A DNA stretch of 64,000 nucleotides from Desulfurivibrio dismutans (GCF_029210385.1 NZ_JARGDQ010000008.1:1-64000); one strand, 5' to 3'. Positions 18,036 to 29,741 are shown, numbered from the stretch's first letter. A program made the numbers and translations. Notes: generated by a model not told the origin, from the letters alone.

Positions 18036-18997
18036 AACAGCTCGTGAACACAACAGGAAACCAACAACCATGGGGCATTCCCCTGGCCTTGGCGGTGGGT
18101 GTCCACCTGTTGGTCCTGCTGCCGGCCACCCTGGCCCCACAACTGGGATTCTGGCAGCGCCAACGCCCCCCCGTGGATATCCAGACGGTCAGCCTGTTCA
18201 GTGTCGCCGACCTGGCACCGGCCGCCCCCACGGCCCCGTCGCCTCCCGCTCCGACACCGCCGGCGCCGGTCGCGGTCCCAACCCCGCCCCCCCCTCCTGA
18301 TGCGGTGGTCATCCCCCAAGAGAGCCCGGCCAAGATCACGATACCGGAACCTGCCCCCAGCGGTGAACCCCGCACCATCGCTCCCCAGGCGCCGGCCAAG
18401 GTGGCCGCCCGGCCGGACCCACCTCCAGCTCCCCTTTCCACGCAACCCATCCGCACCCGGGCGGATGATGAACAGTTACGGCAGTTAAGGGAGTATTACC
18501 AGCTGGAGGCCGAGGCCAGGGAAGCCCAACGGGAGGCGGAAACCGCCCGGCAACGGGCTCTGGACGCGGTGCGTGAAAATATCGTTGCCCAGGCGGCGCC
18601 ACCGGTGCAGGCCGAACGCCGGGATGCTCCCGTACCGCCACCAACCAACGCTACCGAACAGGCCGGCCAGGATTTCGCCCAACGGGGCGGGGATACCACT
18701 CTGGATGCCGCCACCCGCGAGTACCTGGTCCGGCTGACCCAACATATCCAGTCTTACTGGGCACTGCCCAACCTGCCCACCTGGGACGAAAACCTGGTTG
18801 CGGTCATGGTGATTACCGTCCGCCGGGACGGCACCATCCGTCATACGACCTTTGAAAAACAATCGGAAAACGTGTACTTTAATCAGTTAGTCCGAAAAGC
18901 CGTCGACGACGCCACCCCCCTGCCCGTTTTCCCGCCAGCCTTGCGGGACAGTGAAATGGAAATCGGACTGCGCTTCCGCCCCGGTGAAGTTTTTTAA
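18032..18997 (+). CDS. tolA: TolA/TonB-type energy transducer
   Basis: A 321-residue protein with a GTG start. One N-terminal membrane anchor (about 15-33) is followed by a long proline/alanine-rich stretch (about 60-135), a charged coiled region with AREAQREAETARQRA (about 160-190), and a C-terminal domain (about 225-321) resembling TolA/TonB C-termini (YWALPNLPTWDENLVAVMVI...RRDGTI). It spans the periplasm to reach TolB and the outer membrane. Upstream coupling to the 38-residue frame is likely. The position between tolR and tolB supports TolA over TonB. Confidence 0.88.
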   Translation: MKQLVNTTGNQQPWGIPLALAVGVHLLVLLPATLAPQLGFWQRQRPPVDIQTVSLFSVADLAPAAPTAPSPPAPTPPAPVAVPTPPPPPDAVVIPQESPAKITIPEPAPSGEPRTIAPQAPAKVAARPDPPPAPLSTQPIRTRADDEQLRQLREYYQLEAEAREAQREAETARQRALDAVRENIVAQAAPPVQAERRDAPVPPPTNATEQAGQDFAQRGGDTTLDAATREYLVRLTQHIQSYWALPNLPTWDENLVAVMVITVRRDGTIRHTTFEKQSENVYFNQLVRKAVDDATPLPVFPPALRDSEMEIGLRFRPGEVF

Positions 18998-19011
18998 CCA
19001 CAGGATTTTTT

Positions 19012-20301
19012 ATGAAACATCAACTAATAACCCTGCCTATCCTGCTGCTGCTGGCTCTGTTGCTGCCGGGCCGGGCCGACGCCCGGATCTATCTGGATAT
19101 CACCTCTCCGGAGTTACGCAAAATCGCCATGGCAGTACCACCCCTGGTGGATCAGGCCAACGACGAGCAGCCCACCGACAGCGGCCGCCGGCTGGCCGAT
19201 ATCCTGGGGCGAGCCATGGAACTACACGGTTTCGTCACAATCATCGACCCGCAACTTTATGGTGAGCGCCAAGAGGTCAACTGGGAGCGCCACGGGGCGG
19301 AGTTTGTCATCCAGGGAAGTTACCGGGAAGGCGACGGCAGCTTTCAACTGGAATTACGGCTGCTGGACATCGGCGCCGGCCGGATGATTCACGGCCGCCG
19401 CTACCAGGCGCCGCGGGAGCTGGTGCGCCGTCAACTGCTGCGGTTCGTTGACGAGGCAGTGGAGGTGCTGACCGGCGAAAAGGGCATCAGCCGCAGCAAA
19501 ATCACCTTCGTCTCCGACGCCACCGATCATAAGGAAATTTTTCTGGCCGACATCCTGGGCGACAACGTTCGCCAGGTCACCCGCCATCAGTACCTGGCCC
19601 TATCCCCCCGCTTTACCCGGGACGGGGAGCACCTCACATACACTTCCTACCACCGGGGCAACGCCAACCTTTATCAGACCAATATCCGGGAACTAAAGAC
19701 CACCAGGGCCATTTCCCGCTGGGTGGGGCTCAACATGACCCCAACCTGGCCGCCGGAAGGCGACCGTATGGTGCTAACCCTCAGTCGGGATGACAACCCC
19801 GATCTTTATCTGGCCGAAATCAGCGGCCGGGTTATCCGCCGCCTGACCCACGGCGAAGGGGTCAATGTTTCTCCCAGTTTTTCTCCGGACGGTCGGCGGC
19901 TGGCCTTTGTCTCCGACCGCAGCGGCACTCCCCAGATCTACATCATGGACATGAGTACCATGGCGGTGCAACGCCTCACCTTCCAGGGCCACGACAACAC
20001 CACCCCCAGTTGGTCCCCCGACGGCAAATGGATTGCCTACACCAGCCGGATTGACGGAGTGCTGCACATTGCAGTGATCAGCCCCGACGGCGGCCCACCC
20101 CGTCAGGTTACCCGCGCCTGGGGCCACCATGAAACCCCCAGTTGGTCGCCGGACAGCCGCCAGCTGGTTTTCTCCCGCCAGCGCCATGAACGGGAGGAAC
20201 TCTGTACCATTTTTCTGGATGGCAGCGGCCTGAGGGTCTTGTTTGACAATCAGCCGGGCAATCATTCCATGCCCCAGTGGTCGCCCCGCCTGGAATGGTA
20301 G
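19012..20301 (+). CDS. tolB: Tol-Pal system beta-propeller protein TolB
   Basis: A 429-residue periplasmic protein with a cleavable signal peptide ending near GRADA. An N-terminal alpha/beta domain (about 25-160) is followed by a six-bladed propeller with repeated SPSFSPDGRRLAF, TPSWSPDGKWIAY and TPSWSPDSRQLVF motifs. Length matches TolB. TolB normally binds Pal and links it to TolA. It is 14 bases downstream of tolA. No pal gene follows; cpoB is next after 85 bases. Confidence 0.95.
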   Translation: MKHQLITLPILLLLALLLPGRADARIYLDITSPELRKIAMAVPPLVDQANDEQPTDSGRRLADILGRAMELHGFVTIIDPQLYGERQEVNWERHGAEFVIQGSYREGDGSFQLELRLLDIGAGRMIHGRRYQAPRELVRRQLLRFVDEAVEVLTGEKGISRSKITFVSDATDHKEIFLADILGDNVRQVTRHQYLALSPRFTRDGEHLTYTSYHRGNANLYQTNIRELKTTRAISRWVGLNMTPTWPPEGDRMVLTLSRDDNPDLYLAEISGRVIRRLTHGEGVNVSPSFSPDGRRLAFVSDRSGTPQIYIMDMSTMAVQRLTFQGHDNTTPSWSPDGKWIAYTSRIDGVLHIAVISPDGGPPRQVTRAWGHHETPSWSPDSRQLVFSRQRHEREELCTIFLDGSGLRVLFDNQPGNHSMPQWSPRLEW

Positions 20302-20386
20302 AGGCGACAAGCTGGCGAATGAGCTGGATAGTTACAGTTTTTTAACAATTTAAACAACCACAACGCAATGCGGAGGTTTCAATACC

Positions 20387-21484
20387 ATGAAGAAAACAAT
20401 GCTCAGCTGTGCCCTGCTGCTTGGCATCTCACCCTTTCTGGTCCAGTGTATAGCCACGGAACAGGATCTTCGTGGCCTGGAAATGCGGACCCGGGTCATG
20501 GACAACCGGATCAGCGATCTGGAACGCCTCAATGAAACGGTTCGCGGCCAGGCCACCTCCCAGGCCCGGCTGGGCAATGAACTGGAAACTTTTGGCAACC
20601 GTCTGCTGCAGCAGGAAGGACGAATGGACGAAGCCGACCACCGGTTCCAGCTTTTACAGGAATCGTTCCACGATACCCAGCAGGCCACCAGCATGCGGCT
20701 GGATAACATCGACATCACCCTGCAGGAGATCAGACGCCGGCTGGACGACCAAGACCAACGTCTGGACGATAGCGATCAGCGCCTGGCGGACTCGCTGGCG
20801 GAACTTCAGACCTCGTTGCAGGCCTTGGAGGAAAAACAGGAGAGAAACCGGCGCCAGCTTATGGAGCTTAAGGAGGAGCTGGCCCGGGAGGCGTCCCGGA
20901 GGGCCGAAGCGGCCCAAAGAGCTGCCGAACAGGCCCGCAGGGAAACCGAAGAAAGGGCCCGACGGGAAACCGCCCCCCCCCCTACGACCGGTACACCCCG
21001 GCAAATGACGCCGGAAAATGTTAAACAGAAAGTGGGCGAAGCGACGGTGATTGCCCCCACCGCCACGGCGACAATGCCTGCCGGACCGGCACCCACCAAC
21101 GTTGCCGCCCCCGAAGAGGATGATCACTATCGCCAGGGCCTGCGGCAGTTGGAACGCAATAACCACCGTGAGGCCTACACCGCTTTTGCCCGCTACCTGG
21201 AAGAAGAGCCCCGGGGGGAACATGCAGCCGACGCCCGCTTCCGGCTGGGAGAAAGCCTCTTTGGCCAACAGGAGTACGAACTGGCCATCCTGGAATACCA
21301 GAAGGTCATCGCCGATTTCAGCGGCCATGATCGAGTACCGGCGGCCATGCTCCGCCAGGGAGTGGCCTTCGAGGAACTGCGTGAACCGGCCACCGCCGCC
21401 ATTATCTATGAGCGCCTGATCGGCGAATTCCCTGACCGCCGGGAAGCCCGACAGGCCAAAGAACGGCTGGATAAAATCAACTGA
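20387..21484 (+). CDS. cpoB: CpoB/YbgF-like coiled-coil TPR lipoprotein
   Basis: A 365-residue exported protein. The N-terminal hydrophobic stretch ends FLVQC, so Cys21 may be a lipidation site, though Gln at -1 is atypical. A long coiled coil (about 25-190) with repeated DDQDQRLDDSDQRL is followed by a proline/threonine linker and C-terminal TPRs (about 240-365: YRQGLRQLERNNHREAYTAF, FRLGESLFGQQEYELAI). CpoB coordinates peptidoglycan synthesis with Tol-driven constriction. The start has GGAGG 11 bases upstream. It is longer than E. coli CpoB because of the extended coiled coil. Confidence 0.88.
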   Translation: MKKTMLSCALLLGISPFLVQCIATEQDLRGLEMRTRVMDNRISDLERLNETVRGQATSQARLGNELETFGNRLLQQEGRMDEADHRFQLLQESFHDTQQATSMRLDNIDITLQEIRRRLDDQDQRLDDSDQRLADSLAELQTSLQALEEKQERNRRQLMELKEELAREASRRAEAAQRAAEQARRETEERARRETAPPPTTGTPRQMTPENVKQKVGEATVIAPTATATMPAGPAPTNVAAPEEDDHYRQGLRQLERNNHREAYTAFARYLEEEPRGEHAADARFRLGESLFGQQEYELAILEYQKVIADFSGHDRVPAAMLRQGVAFEELREPATAAIIYERLIGEFPDRREARQAKERLDKIN

Positions 21485-21506
21485 GCGACAGCTTTATTGC
21501 CATGGA

Positions 21507-21561
21507 CCAAAACAGCCAAAGGCCGACGGGACTAGCACCCGCCGGCCTTTGGCTGTTTTGG
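21507..21561. terminator. Hairpin terminator between convergent cpoB and ppsA
   Basis: A perfect 19-base stem (CCAAAACAGCCAAAGGCCG and its complement) with a 17-base loop lies between two convergent genes. The T-rich part is inside the stem (TGTTTTGG) rather than after it, so it is probably a bidirectional terminator or mRNA-end protector. Confidence 0.75.
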
Positions 21562-21612
21562 CTGCCTTGGAGCAATTTATCACTGCCAGCTCACTGCCCG
21601 GCAGTATAATGC

Positions 21613-24057
<2,445 letters not shown>

Positions 24058-24472
24058 CGTGTACTCTCCCATGCTTTTACTGGTTAAATTATCAACAAAA
24101 AAGACAAATTGTTGGCTGTTTAAAAACCGCCACCGCCGACACCGCCGACACCGCCGCAGCAACGGTGACGATTCTGACCGGTTGCCTCTGGTTTATAGCT
24201 AATCTTCCACCATGGGTCAACCGAATATAACGGGGGCCGGTCAGGGATAAGGGTTATTTTTGCCGACCTTGCAAATAACGCATACCCTGCTGACCGGCCA
24301 GGCAAAGAGCATGATTTACCATTCGCAACCGGTTAAAGAGCGATGCCGGCAAGGCTGACATTTTTGACCAAAAAACTGTAAAGAGCGCTGGAGTTTGAGA
24401 CCAATCAAAGCTAGAATCAAAAGATTCGTCAGCCAGCACAATCAACAACCGCAACCTTGCAATAGAGACGCC
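24058..24472. promoter_or_regulatory. Divergent region ppsA / phosphoglucomutase
   Basis: 415 bases without a gene. It holds a short run of the 9-mer CCGCCGACA (near 24128-24155) and an inverted repeat TTTTTGACCAAAAA near 24360. I could not define a convincing promoter in either direction. Confidence 0.4.
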
Positions 24473-26203
24473 ATGGAAAACTCAAGCCTGCCTGAAAAGA
24501 TTTGCCTGACCCACATCGTACCCGGCAACCATGCCGCCAGCGATTACTTTGCCGCTTTGCGGGAACTGCTCAAGCATCGTCAGCAGGAGAACGAACATAC
24601 GGAAAAGTCCCGCTGGCAACAAGCCATCGACGACATCTACCGGTTATTGGACGACGAGATTCGTACCAACCGGGCCGCACCGATCAAACCGGTCAGTTTC
24701 GGCACCTCGGGCTGGCGGGGTCTGCTGGGCAAGGATGTCCATGTCCACTCGGTGCGCCAGGTTACCCAGGCCATCATCAATATTTACCAGCAGGCCGCCG
24801 GGGAGCCGAAACTGGCCCGGGCCCTGGGGGTGCAAAACATCGATGAAGCCCGGCGGCGGGGGGTGGTGCTGGGCCACGACAACCGTTTTGGTGGCCCGGT
24901 ACTGGCGGAAGCGGCGGCCGCACTGCTCAGCGGCAAAGGTTTTACCGTCCATTTCGCCGGTGAAACCACCACCGGTGTTATCTCGGCGGCCGTTCTGGTA
25001 ACCGGGGCGGCCTTTTCCATCAACCTGACACCCAGCCATAACCCACTGGAATATGGCGGTTTTAAGTACAATGCCGCCGATGCCGGACCGGCGGCGGCCA
25101 TTATCACCAACCGGATCACCAAGGAAGCCGAAAAAATCATCAGGGCCGGGGAAGAACCCGTCGCCGACCCGGCCCCAAACCTGATCCACCCCCTGGATTC
25201 CCTGGCCTGCTGGCAACAACTGGTGCGCGACAACCACCACCGGCACGGGCTGGACTACGATGCCATCCTGGCCGCTTTGAAGCAGCGGGATGATTACGTC
25301 CTGGCCATCGATTGTGCGCACGGAGCCAGCCGGGTGCACCTCGACACCCTGCTGGCCGGTCTGCCGGCCCGGCGCCTGCTGCGTTTCCGCGATCAGGCCG
25401 ACCCCACCTTCAACGGCATTGCCCCCGAACCATCTTCGGAAAACATGGCCATGGTCCGTCAGGCCCTGCAGGACCGACCGGAACCCCTGAAACTGGGGGC
25501 CATCATCGATCCCGACGGCGACCGGATCCGTTTCACCGACGGCACCCGGGAGTTCGATATGAACATGTTCGGGGCCATGAGTTATCACTATCTCCATGAA
25601 CATAAAGGCAAACAAGGTCCGGTGGCGAAAACCGTGGCCAGCAGCAACTTCGCCAACAGCATTGCCGCCGGCCTCGGCGAAGAGGTGTTTGAGCCGCCGG
25701 TGGGTTTCAAGGAGTTCAAGCCGGTGATCGGCAAGGCCCTGGTACTTTTCGAGGAATCCGACGGTATTTCGGTGATTGGCCACACCCCGGAAAAGGACGC
25801 CTACATTGGGCTGCTGCTGGCCCTGGACATGATGCTGCAGCGACCGGGCGGGCTTTATGACTACCTGCAGGATATCCGATCCCGTTTCGGGGAATTTTTC
25901 CCCGGCCGGGGCGGGGTAACGGTGAGCAAGCAGGGAGAGGCGCTGCAGGAGGCCCTGGCCGGGCTGGAACATTACCGCGTCGGCGACAGCCTGCCGGTGG
26001 GCGACACCCCCAGGACCATCAAGGAACTGATCACCATTGACGGACGCAAAATGATTTTCGAGGACGAAAGCTGGCTGATGATCCGCCCCTCCGGCACCGA
26101 ACCCAAGGTGCGTTTCTACGTGGAAGCCCGGACCGAGGCGGATAAAACCCAACTTCTGGCCGCCGCCCATGCCTTACTTAAAGAGATCGGCCTGCTGGAG
26201 TAG
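24473..26203 (+). CDS. pgm: Phosphoglucomutase (alpha-D-phosphohexomutase family)
   Basis: A 576-residue phosphohexomutase interconverting glucose 1- and 6-phosphate. The catalytic serine loop reads TPSHNPLEYGGFKYN, the metal loop DPDGDRIR, a sugar loop GVSKQGEA/ESDGISVIGH, and the C-terminal phosphate loop RPSGTEPKVRFYVEA, in the family order. An N-terminal extension of about 70 residues precedes SFGTSGWRG. The ATG at 24473 is chosen because the upstream extension has no support, though the ribosome site is weak. Phosphomannomutase activity cannot be excluded. Confidence 0.9.
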   Translation: MENSSLPEKICLTHIVPGNHAASDYFAALRELLKHRQQENEHTEKSRWQQAIDDIYRLLDDEIRTNRAAPIKPVSFGTSGWRGLLGKDVHVHSVRQVTQAIINIYQQAAGEPKLARALGVQNIDEARRRGVVLGHDNRFGGPVLAEAAAALLSGKGFTVHFAGETTTGVISAAVLVTGAAFSINLTPSHNPLEYGGFKYNAADAGPAAAIITNRITKEAEKIIRAGEEPVADPAPNLIHPLDSLACWQQLVRDNHHRHGLDYDAILAALKQRDDYVLAIDCAHGASRVHLDTLLAGLPARRLLRFRDQADPTFNGIAPEPSSENMAMVRQALQDRPEPLKLGAIIDPDGDRIRFTDGTREFDMNMFGAMSYHYLHEHKGKQGPVAKTVASSNFANSIAAGLGEEVFEPPVGFKEFKPVIGKALVLFEESDGISVIGHTPEKDAYIGLLLALDMMLQRPGGLYDYLQDIRSRFGEFFPGRGGVTVSKQGEALQEALAGLEHYRVGDSLPVGDTPRTIKELITIDGRKMIFEDESWLMIRPSGTEPKVRFYVEARTEADKTQLLAAAHALLKEIGLLE

Positions 26204-26210
26204 CCTGACG

Positions 26211-26939
26211 ATGATGAAAAGCAAAATCATGCTGTTGCTGTTGGTTGGTATCATGGCCGCCGGCCCTGGCCCGACGAAGGCCGGGGCCGAGGCCGACGAT
26301 TGGGCCCAAACGGCGACGGCACTGGAAACCAGCCAGGATTGGCCGGAACTGCTTAAACATGCCTTCCGCTGGACCCGCAATGCCCCCGGTGATTACCGCG
26401 CCTGGTTCACCATGGGACGGGCCCAGCAGCAACTGCATCTGCCCGAACAGGCCCTGGGCAGTTACCGCCAGGCCCTGCGCTTAAACGATGAATTGACCGC
26501 CGCCTGGTTCCACTTGGGAGTTTTGCTGCGGGAGAAGGGTGAATATGAAGAGGCGGTGGCCGCCAACCACCGGGCTTTGGAGTTGACCCCGGAGTTGACC
26601 GTCGCCCGCTACAACCTGGGGGTGTTGTACGAAAAACTGGAACAACCGGACAAGGCCATTGCGTCCTACCGGCAAATTACCGAGCATGATCCGGGGTTTG
26701 CGCCGGCCTGGCACAACCTGGGGGCAATCCTGGGCAACCAGGGGCAACTGACCGATGCCATCGCCGCCTTCCAGCAGGCGACTCAACTGAACCCCGATAA
26801 CCCCCAGGCCTGGCTGAGTCTGGCCACCGCCTATCTTGCCGCCGACCGACGAGAAGAAAGCGAAGAGGCCCTGGCCCGGCTGCAGCGACTTGATCCGGCC
26901 ATGGCGGCGGAATTTAAACGCCGACATTTTTCGCAATAA
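26211..26939 (+). CDS. Exported tetratricopeptide repeat protein
   Basis: About 242 residues. An N-terminal signal peptide (MKSKIMLLLLVGIMAAGPGP) is followed by about five TPRs, e.g. AWFTMGRAQQQLHLPEQALGSYRQAL, YNLGVLYEKLEQPDKAIASYRQI and WHNLGAILGNQGQLTDAIAAFQQA. It probably scaffolds a protein complex in the periplasm. It starts 7 bases after the phosphoglucomutase stop, with GGAG about 10 bases upstream, so the two are co-transcribed. The partner is unknown. Confidence 0.85.
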   Translation: MMKSKIMLLLLVGIMAAGPGPTKAGAEADDWAQTATALETSQDWPELLKHAFRWTRNAPGDYRAWFTMGRAQQQLHLPEQALGSYRQALRLNDELTAAWFHLGVLLREKGEYEEAVAANHRALELTPELTVARYNLGVLYEKLEQPDKAIASYRQITEHDPGFAPAWHNLGAILGNQGQLTDAIAAFQQATQLNPDNPQAWLSLATAYLAADRREESEEALARLQRLDPAMAAEFKRRHFSQ

Positions 26940-27036
26940 CCTTCGCAGTAACCCTGACAAAGGCCAGTCGCTGCCATGACCGGCGACCAGCAGATCGCAG
27001 ACCGCCGATTGCCCGATAACAGCCAGAAAACAATTT

Positions 27037-27870
27037 CTAATACAACTCGAACAACACCAGACTCAGGGCCATCACCAGCATGCCGGAGAGCAGGCCGATG
27101 ATCGGGGTGTGGGCATTACCGTAGAGGCGGGCGGAGGGAATAAGCTCGTCAAACGAAATATAAACCATGATCCCGGCCACCATGGCCAGGATCAGCCCCA
27201 AACTGCCCTCCCCCAAAAACGGCGCCAGGAGCAGAAACCCCACCACCGCTCCCACGGGCTGAGCCAGGCCGGACAACAGGGAACTGACGAAGCCTTTGGT
27301 CCGGCTGCCGCTGCCGTGATAGATCGGCAAAGCCACCGCCACCCCTTCGGGAATATTGTGAATGGCGATGGCGATGGCGATGGGAATCCCCAGGGCGGGA
27401 TCAAGCAAGGCCACACTGAAGGTGGCAAAACCTTCGGGAAAATTGTGAAGAGCCACCGCCAGGGCGGTAAACAACCCGGTACGTTTCAGGGAGCGGGCCT
27501 TGTCGGCATGAAAATCAACCGTGGCGCTGAACTCTGACGCCGCCCGGTACTCGTGAGGGTTAACATCACCGGGAATCAGCAGGTCAACCAGGGCGGCGAC
27601 GGCAATCCCGGCAAAAAAAGCTCCGGTGGCGATGGCATAACCCCACTGGTCGCCATGGACCAGCGAAAAAGCCGCCACGGACTCGGGCAACAGCTCCACC
27701 AGGGAGACGTAGATCATCACCCCGGCGGAAAAACCAAGCCCCAGGGAAAGCCCCACGGTATTGTGAGGGCGAACGAACATGCTCACCACCCCGCCAATGG
27801 CGGTGGAAAGACCGGCCAGCAGCGTCAGGCCGAAGGCAAAGAGAATGGCAGAAAACTCAAAGCCGCTCAT
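27037..27870 (-). CDS. zupT: Zinc transporter ZupT (ZIP family)
   Basis: A 277-residue inner-membrane protein with eight predicted hydrophobic segments. The paired metal-site motifs HNFPEG and HNIPEG in the fourth and fifth helices are intact. ZupT imports zinc and other divalent metals. The histidine-rich loop is modest (FHADKARS). It lies downstream of the FKBP gene on the same strand but is separated by repeat C copy 1, which contains terminator-like hairpins, so it may be transcribed separately. Confidence 0.92.
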   Translation of the reverse strand: MSGFEFSAILFAFGLTLLAGLSTAIGGVVSMFVRPHNTVGLSLGLGFSAGVMIYVSLVELLPESVAAFSLVHGDQWGYAIATGAFFAGIAVAALVDLLIPGDVNPHEYRAASEFSATVDFHADKARSLKRTGLFTALAVALHNFPEGFATFSVALLDPALGIPIAIAIAIHNIPEGVAVALPIYHGSGSRTKGFVSSLLSGLAQPVGAVVGFLLLAPFLGEGSLGLILAMVAGIMVYISFDELIPSARLYGNAHTPIIGLLSGMLVMALSLVLFELY

Positions 27871-27893
27871 GTTGCAATAACTCCACCAACGAT

Positions 27894-28054
27894 TAACAGT
27901 CCGTTAAAAAAAGCGATCCTTGGCTTTTTTAACCAACGGTTGGCCAAAGAGGGCTTTGGCCAACCTCACGAATTCATTGCCATTTTTCAGTGCCAATGAA
28001 TTCGGCGGCCCATCCATGGGCCGCTTAACAGCCCGTTTTTCAACGGGCTGTTAA
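27894..28054. repeat. Dispersed five-hairpin repeat family C, copy 1
   Basis: A 161-base element nearly identical to 54784-54941. It folds as consecutive hairpins: GTTAAAAAAAGC/GGCTTTTTTAAC, GGTTGGCCAAAG/CTTTGGCCAACC, GAATTCATTG/CAATGAATTC, GCGGCCC-ATCCAT-GGGCCGC and TTAACAGCCCG/CGGGCTGTTAA. TAACAG at the left end can also pair with CTGTTA at the right end. Its right end supplies the TAA stop codon of the FKBP gene (28051-28053). Confidence 0.9.
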
Positions 28055-28767
28055 GGGTTTATCTCCAACAGCTCAACCCTGAACACCAGTACCGAGTCGG
28101 GGCCGATCACCGGCGGCACACCCTGTTTGCCGTAAGCCAGTTCGGCCGGCAAGACAATTTCCCATTTGTCACCTTCCTGCATCAACTGTAGGGCCTCGGT
28201 CCAGCCGGGGATCACGCCGGCCACCGGAAAGACCGCCGGCTCACCCCGTTCCAGCGAGCTGTCGAACACCGTACCATCCACCAGGCGTCCCTCGTAGTGG
28301 ACCGACACCACATCATCGACCCCGGGGCTGTCACCGGCACCCTCGTCAAACACCCGGTACTGCAAACCGCTGTCGGTGACCACCACATCTTCACGGTCAG
28401 CGTTTTCAGCCAGGAACTGCTGCCCACGCCGGACATTTTCCTCGCTCTGGGCGGTGAGTTCCGCCTCCTGACGCCCCAGCATGTCTTCCTGGAAAGCAGT
28501 AATCGCCTCATGCATCTGCTGTTCACTGAGCAAGGGCTCCTGCCCGGCCAGGGCATGCTTGATTCCCAGAGCCAGCAGATCAGGATCGATCTCCAGGTCC
28601 TGGGCCACAAAATCCTCCCCGATGTTCAGACCGATACTGTAGCTCACCCGCTCATTGACACTATCGAGCGCGGGGTGTTCTTCTTCACGACTGTTGCAGC
28701 CGGACAGCACCAGCCCCAAACCCAGACCGACCAGCAGCACACCGCTGCCAAACCTTTTCATCATCAC
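28051..28767 (-). CDS. FKBP-type peptidyl-prolyl isomerase lipoprotein (FkpA/Mip-like)
   Basis: A 238-residue protein. The signal peptide ends LVLSGC, a clear lipobox. A helical dimerisation domain (about 35-125) typical of FkpA/Mip begins VSYSIGLNIGEDF. The C-terminal FKBP domain (about 135-238) has the core VSVHYEGRLVDGTVFDSS and AYGKQGVPPVIGPDSVLVF. It should catalyse prolyl isomerisation and chaperone proteins in the periplasm, attached to a membrane. Any of three adjacent ATG codons could be the start. Its last codon is followed by a TAA from repeat C1. Confidence 0.92.
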   Translation of the reverse strand: MMMKRFGSGVLLVGLGLGLVLSGCNSREEEHPALDSVNERVSYSIGLNIGEDFVAQDLEIDPDLLALGIKHALAGQEPLLSEQQMHEAITAFQEDMLGRQEAELTAQSEENVRRGQQFLAENADREDVVVTDSGLQYRVFDEGAGDSPGVDDVVSVHYEGRLVDGTVFDSSLERGEPAVFPVAGVIPGWTEALQLMQEGDKWEIVLPAELAYGKQGVPPVIGPDSVLVFRVELLEINP

Positions 28768-28818
28768 AATTTTCCCCCGTTAGTTGGGTTTTCCCTTGAT
28801 AAAACTACCGCTGTACAA

Positions 28819-28847
28819 ACAAAAAAACCAGGACCTCGGGCCTGGTT
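28819..28847 (-). terminator. Intrinsic terminator downstream of tRNA-Pro
   Basis: On the minus strand AACCAGG and CCTGGTT form a stem followed by seven T. It lies between tRNA-Pro and the FKBP gene and would end the tRNA transcript. Confidence 0.7.
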
Positions 28848-29061
28848 GGTATCTTCACTGCGTTATATAAATATCTTTGTTTAAGATGCCTGTCCACCAT
28901 AACACGCAAAAAATAATAGAGAAAAGCAAACCCAAAGTTGCCGGCGCCGCCGACTGGGCACGCTTGGTAACTGCTTGTTTTCGCATTCCCGCCCAACTTG
29001 CTTGGCGGGTTTTTGCGAGGTTATCAAAGTTCCAGCAGTAACCGTAACAGACTTAAAATAC

Positions 29062-29138
29062 TGGTCGGGACGAGAGGATTTGAACCTCCGACCCCATGCT
29101 CCCGAAGCATGTGCTCTACCAGGCTGAGCCACGTCCCG
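29062..29138 (-). tRNA. tRNA-Pro (CGG)
   Basis: A 77-base cloverleaf. The acceptor CGGGACG pairs with CGTCCCG, the D-arm contains CAGCCTGGTAGAG, the anticodon stem CATGC/GCATG flanks loop TTCGGGA with anticodon CGG, the T-loop is GGTTCAAATCC, and CCA is encoded. Confidence 0.96.
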
Positions 29139-29308
29139 ACATCTGTACTAGTTTATTTACCACTGAAAAGAACTAAAAAAACCGGACCGCCGCCGGCAAG
29201 GCCGGTAATCCTGATCCAAACGGGCCGAAACGAGCTAAACCACTTTCACGGCTGTACTCGGTCCCGGCAACGGCGCCCATAATGCTCAACTTACCGGGAT
29301 TATGCAAG

Positions 29309-29332
29309 TAAAAAATGGGGCACGGACGCCCC
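29309..29332 (-). terminator. Second terminator-like hairpin downstream of hup
   Basis: On the minus strand GGGGC and GCCCC pair around GTCCGT and are followed by ATTTTTT. It is about 60 bases beyond the first hup terminator. Confidence 0.55.
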
Positions 29333-29388
29333 GTCACTCCTGGCCTCCGAGAGAGTATCAGGAGTATCAACTGATGACCGGCCCAGGC

Positions 29389-29431
29389 GAAAAAAATAAG
29401 GCCGGCACCCTCGTGGCGAGAGATACCGGCC
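29389..29431 (-). terminator. Intrinsic terminator of hup
   Basis: On the minus strand GGCCGGTA and TGCCGGCC pair and are followed by TTATTTTTTT, 38 bases after the HU stop codon. Confidence 0.8.
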
Positions 29432-29468
29432 GATCAGGCTCAAGAATGAACCTGGCAAACAAAAAAAA

Positions 29469-29741
29469 CTACTTCACGGCATCGGACAGTTTGCTGCCGG
29501 CCTTGAAGCGAGCAACTTTGCGAGCCTTGATGGTGATCGGTTTGCCGGTCTGGGGATTGCGGCCTTGGCGAGCAGCTCGCTTGGTAACGGAAAAGGTGCC
29601 AAAGCCGACCAAGGTAACCTTGTCCCCTTTCTTCAGGGCCTTGGTGATACCGTCCAGGGCACCGGCCAGAGCTTTCTCCGCAGCAGCTTTACTGATGCCA
29701 CCAGTCTTTGCCATCTGTTCCACCAGTTCACTTTTGTTCAT
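29469..29741 (-). CDS. hup: DNA-binding protein HU
   Basis: A 90-residue nucleoid protein of exact HU length. It has the dimer core (MNKSELVEQMAKTGGISKAA), GFGTFSVTKRAARQGRNPQTG across the DNA-binding arm with the intercalating Pro, and IKARKVARFKAGSKL at the C-terminus. It binds and bends DNA non-specifically. A strong GGAGGAAGGA precedes the ATG. It has its own promoter and tandem terminators, so it is monocistronic and probably highly expressed. Confidence 0.97.
   Translation of the reverse strand: MNKSELVEQMAKTGGISKAAAEKALAGALDGITKALKKGDKVTLVGFGTFSVTKRAARQGRNPQTGKPITIKARKVARFKAGSKLSDAVK

Larger units (their letters stand above)
29139..29468. other. Region between tRNA-Pro and hup
   Basis: 330 bases without a gene. 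It holds two minus-strand terminator hairpins in tandem downstream of the HU gene (annotated separately). The remainder shows nothing I can name. Confidence 0.5.

Noticed and set aside
24128-24155. Short CCGCCGACA tandem array upstream of ppsA
   Set aside because: Only about two and a half imperfect units; consistent with GC-rich slippage and no clear function.
24644-26170. 508-codon minus-strand open frame opposite phosphoglucomutase
   Set aside because: A reverse-frame artefact of a conserved gene.
28988-29014. Hairpin CCCGCC/GGCGGG followed by TTTTT on the plus strand
   Set aside because: It looks like a terminator, but no plus-strand gene lies upstream. Could be chance or end an unseen RNA; not supported enough to annotate.
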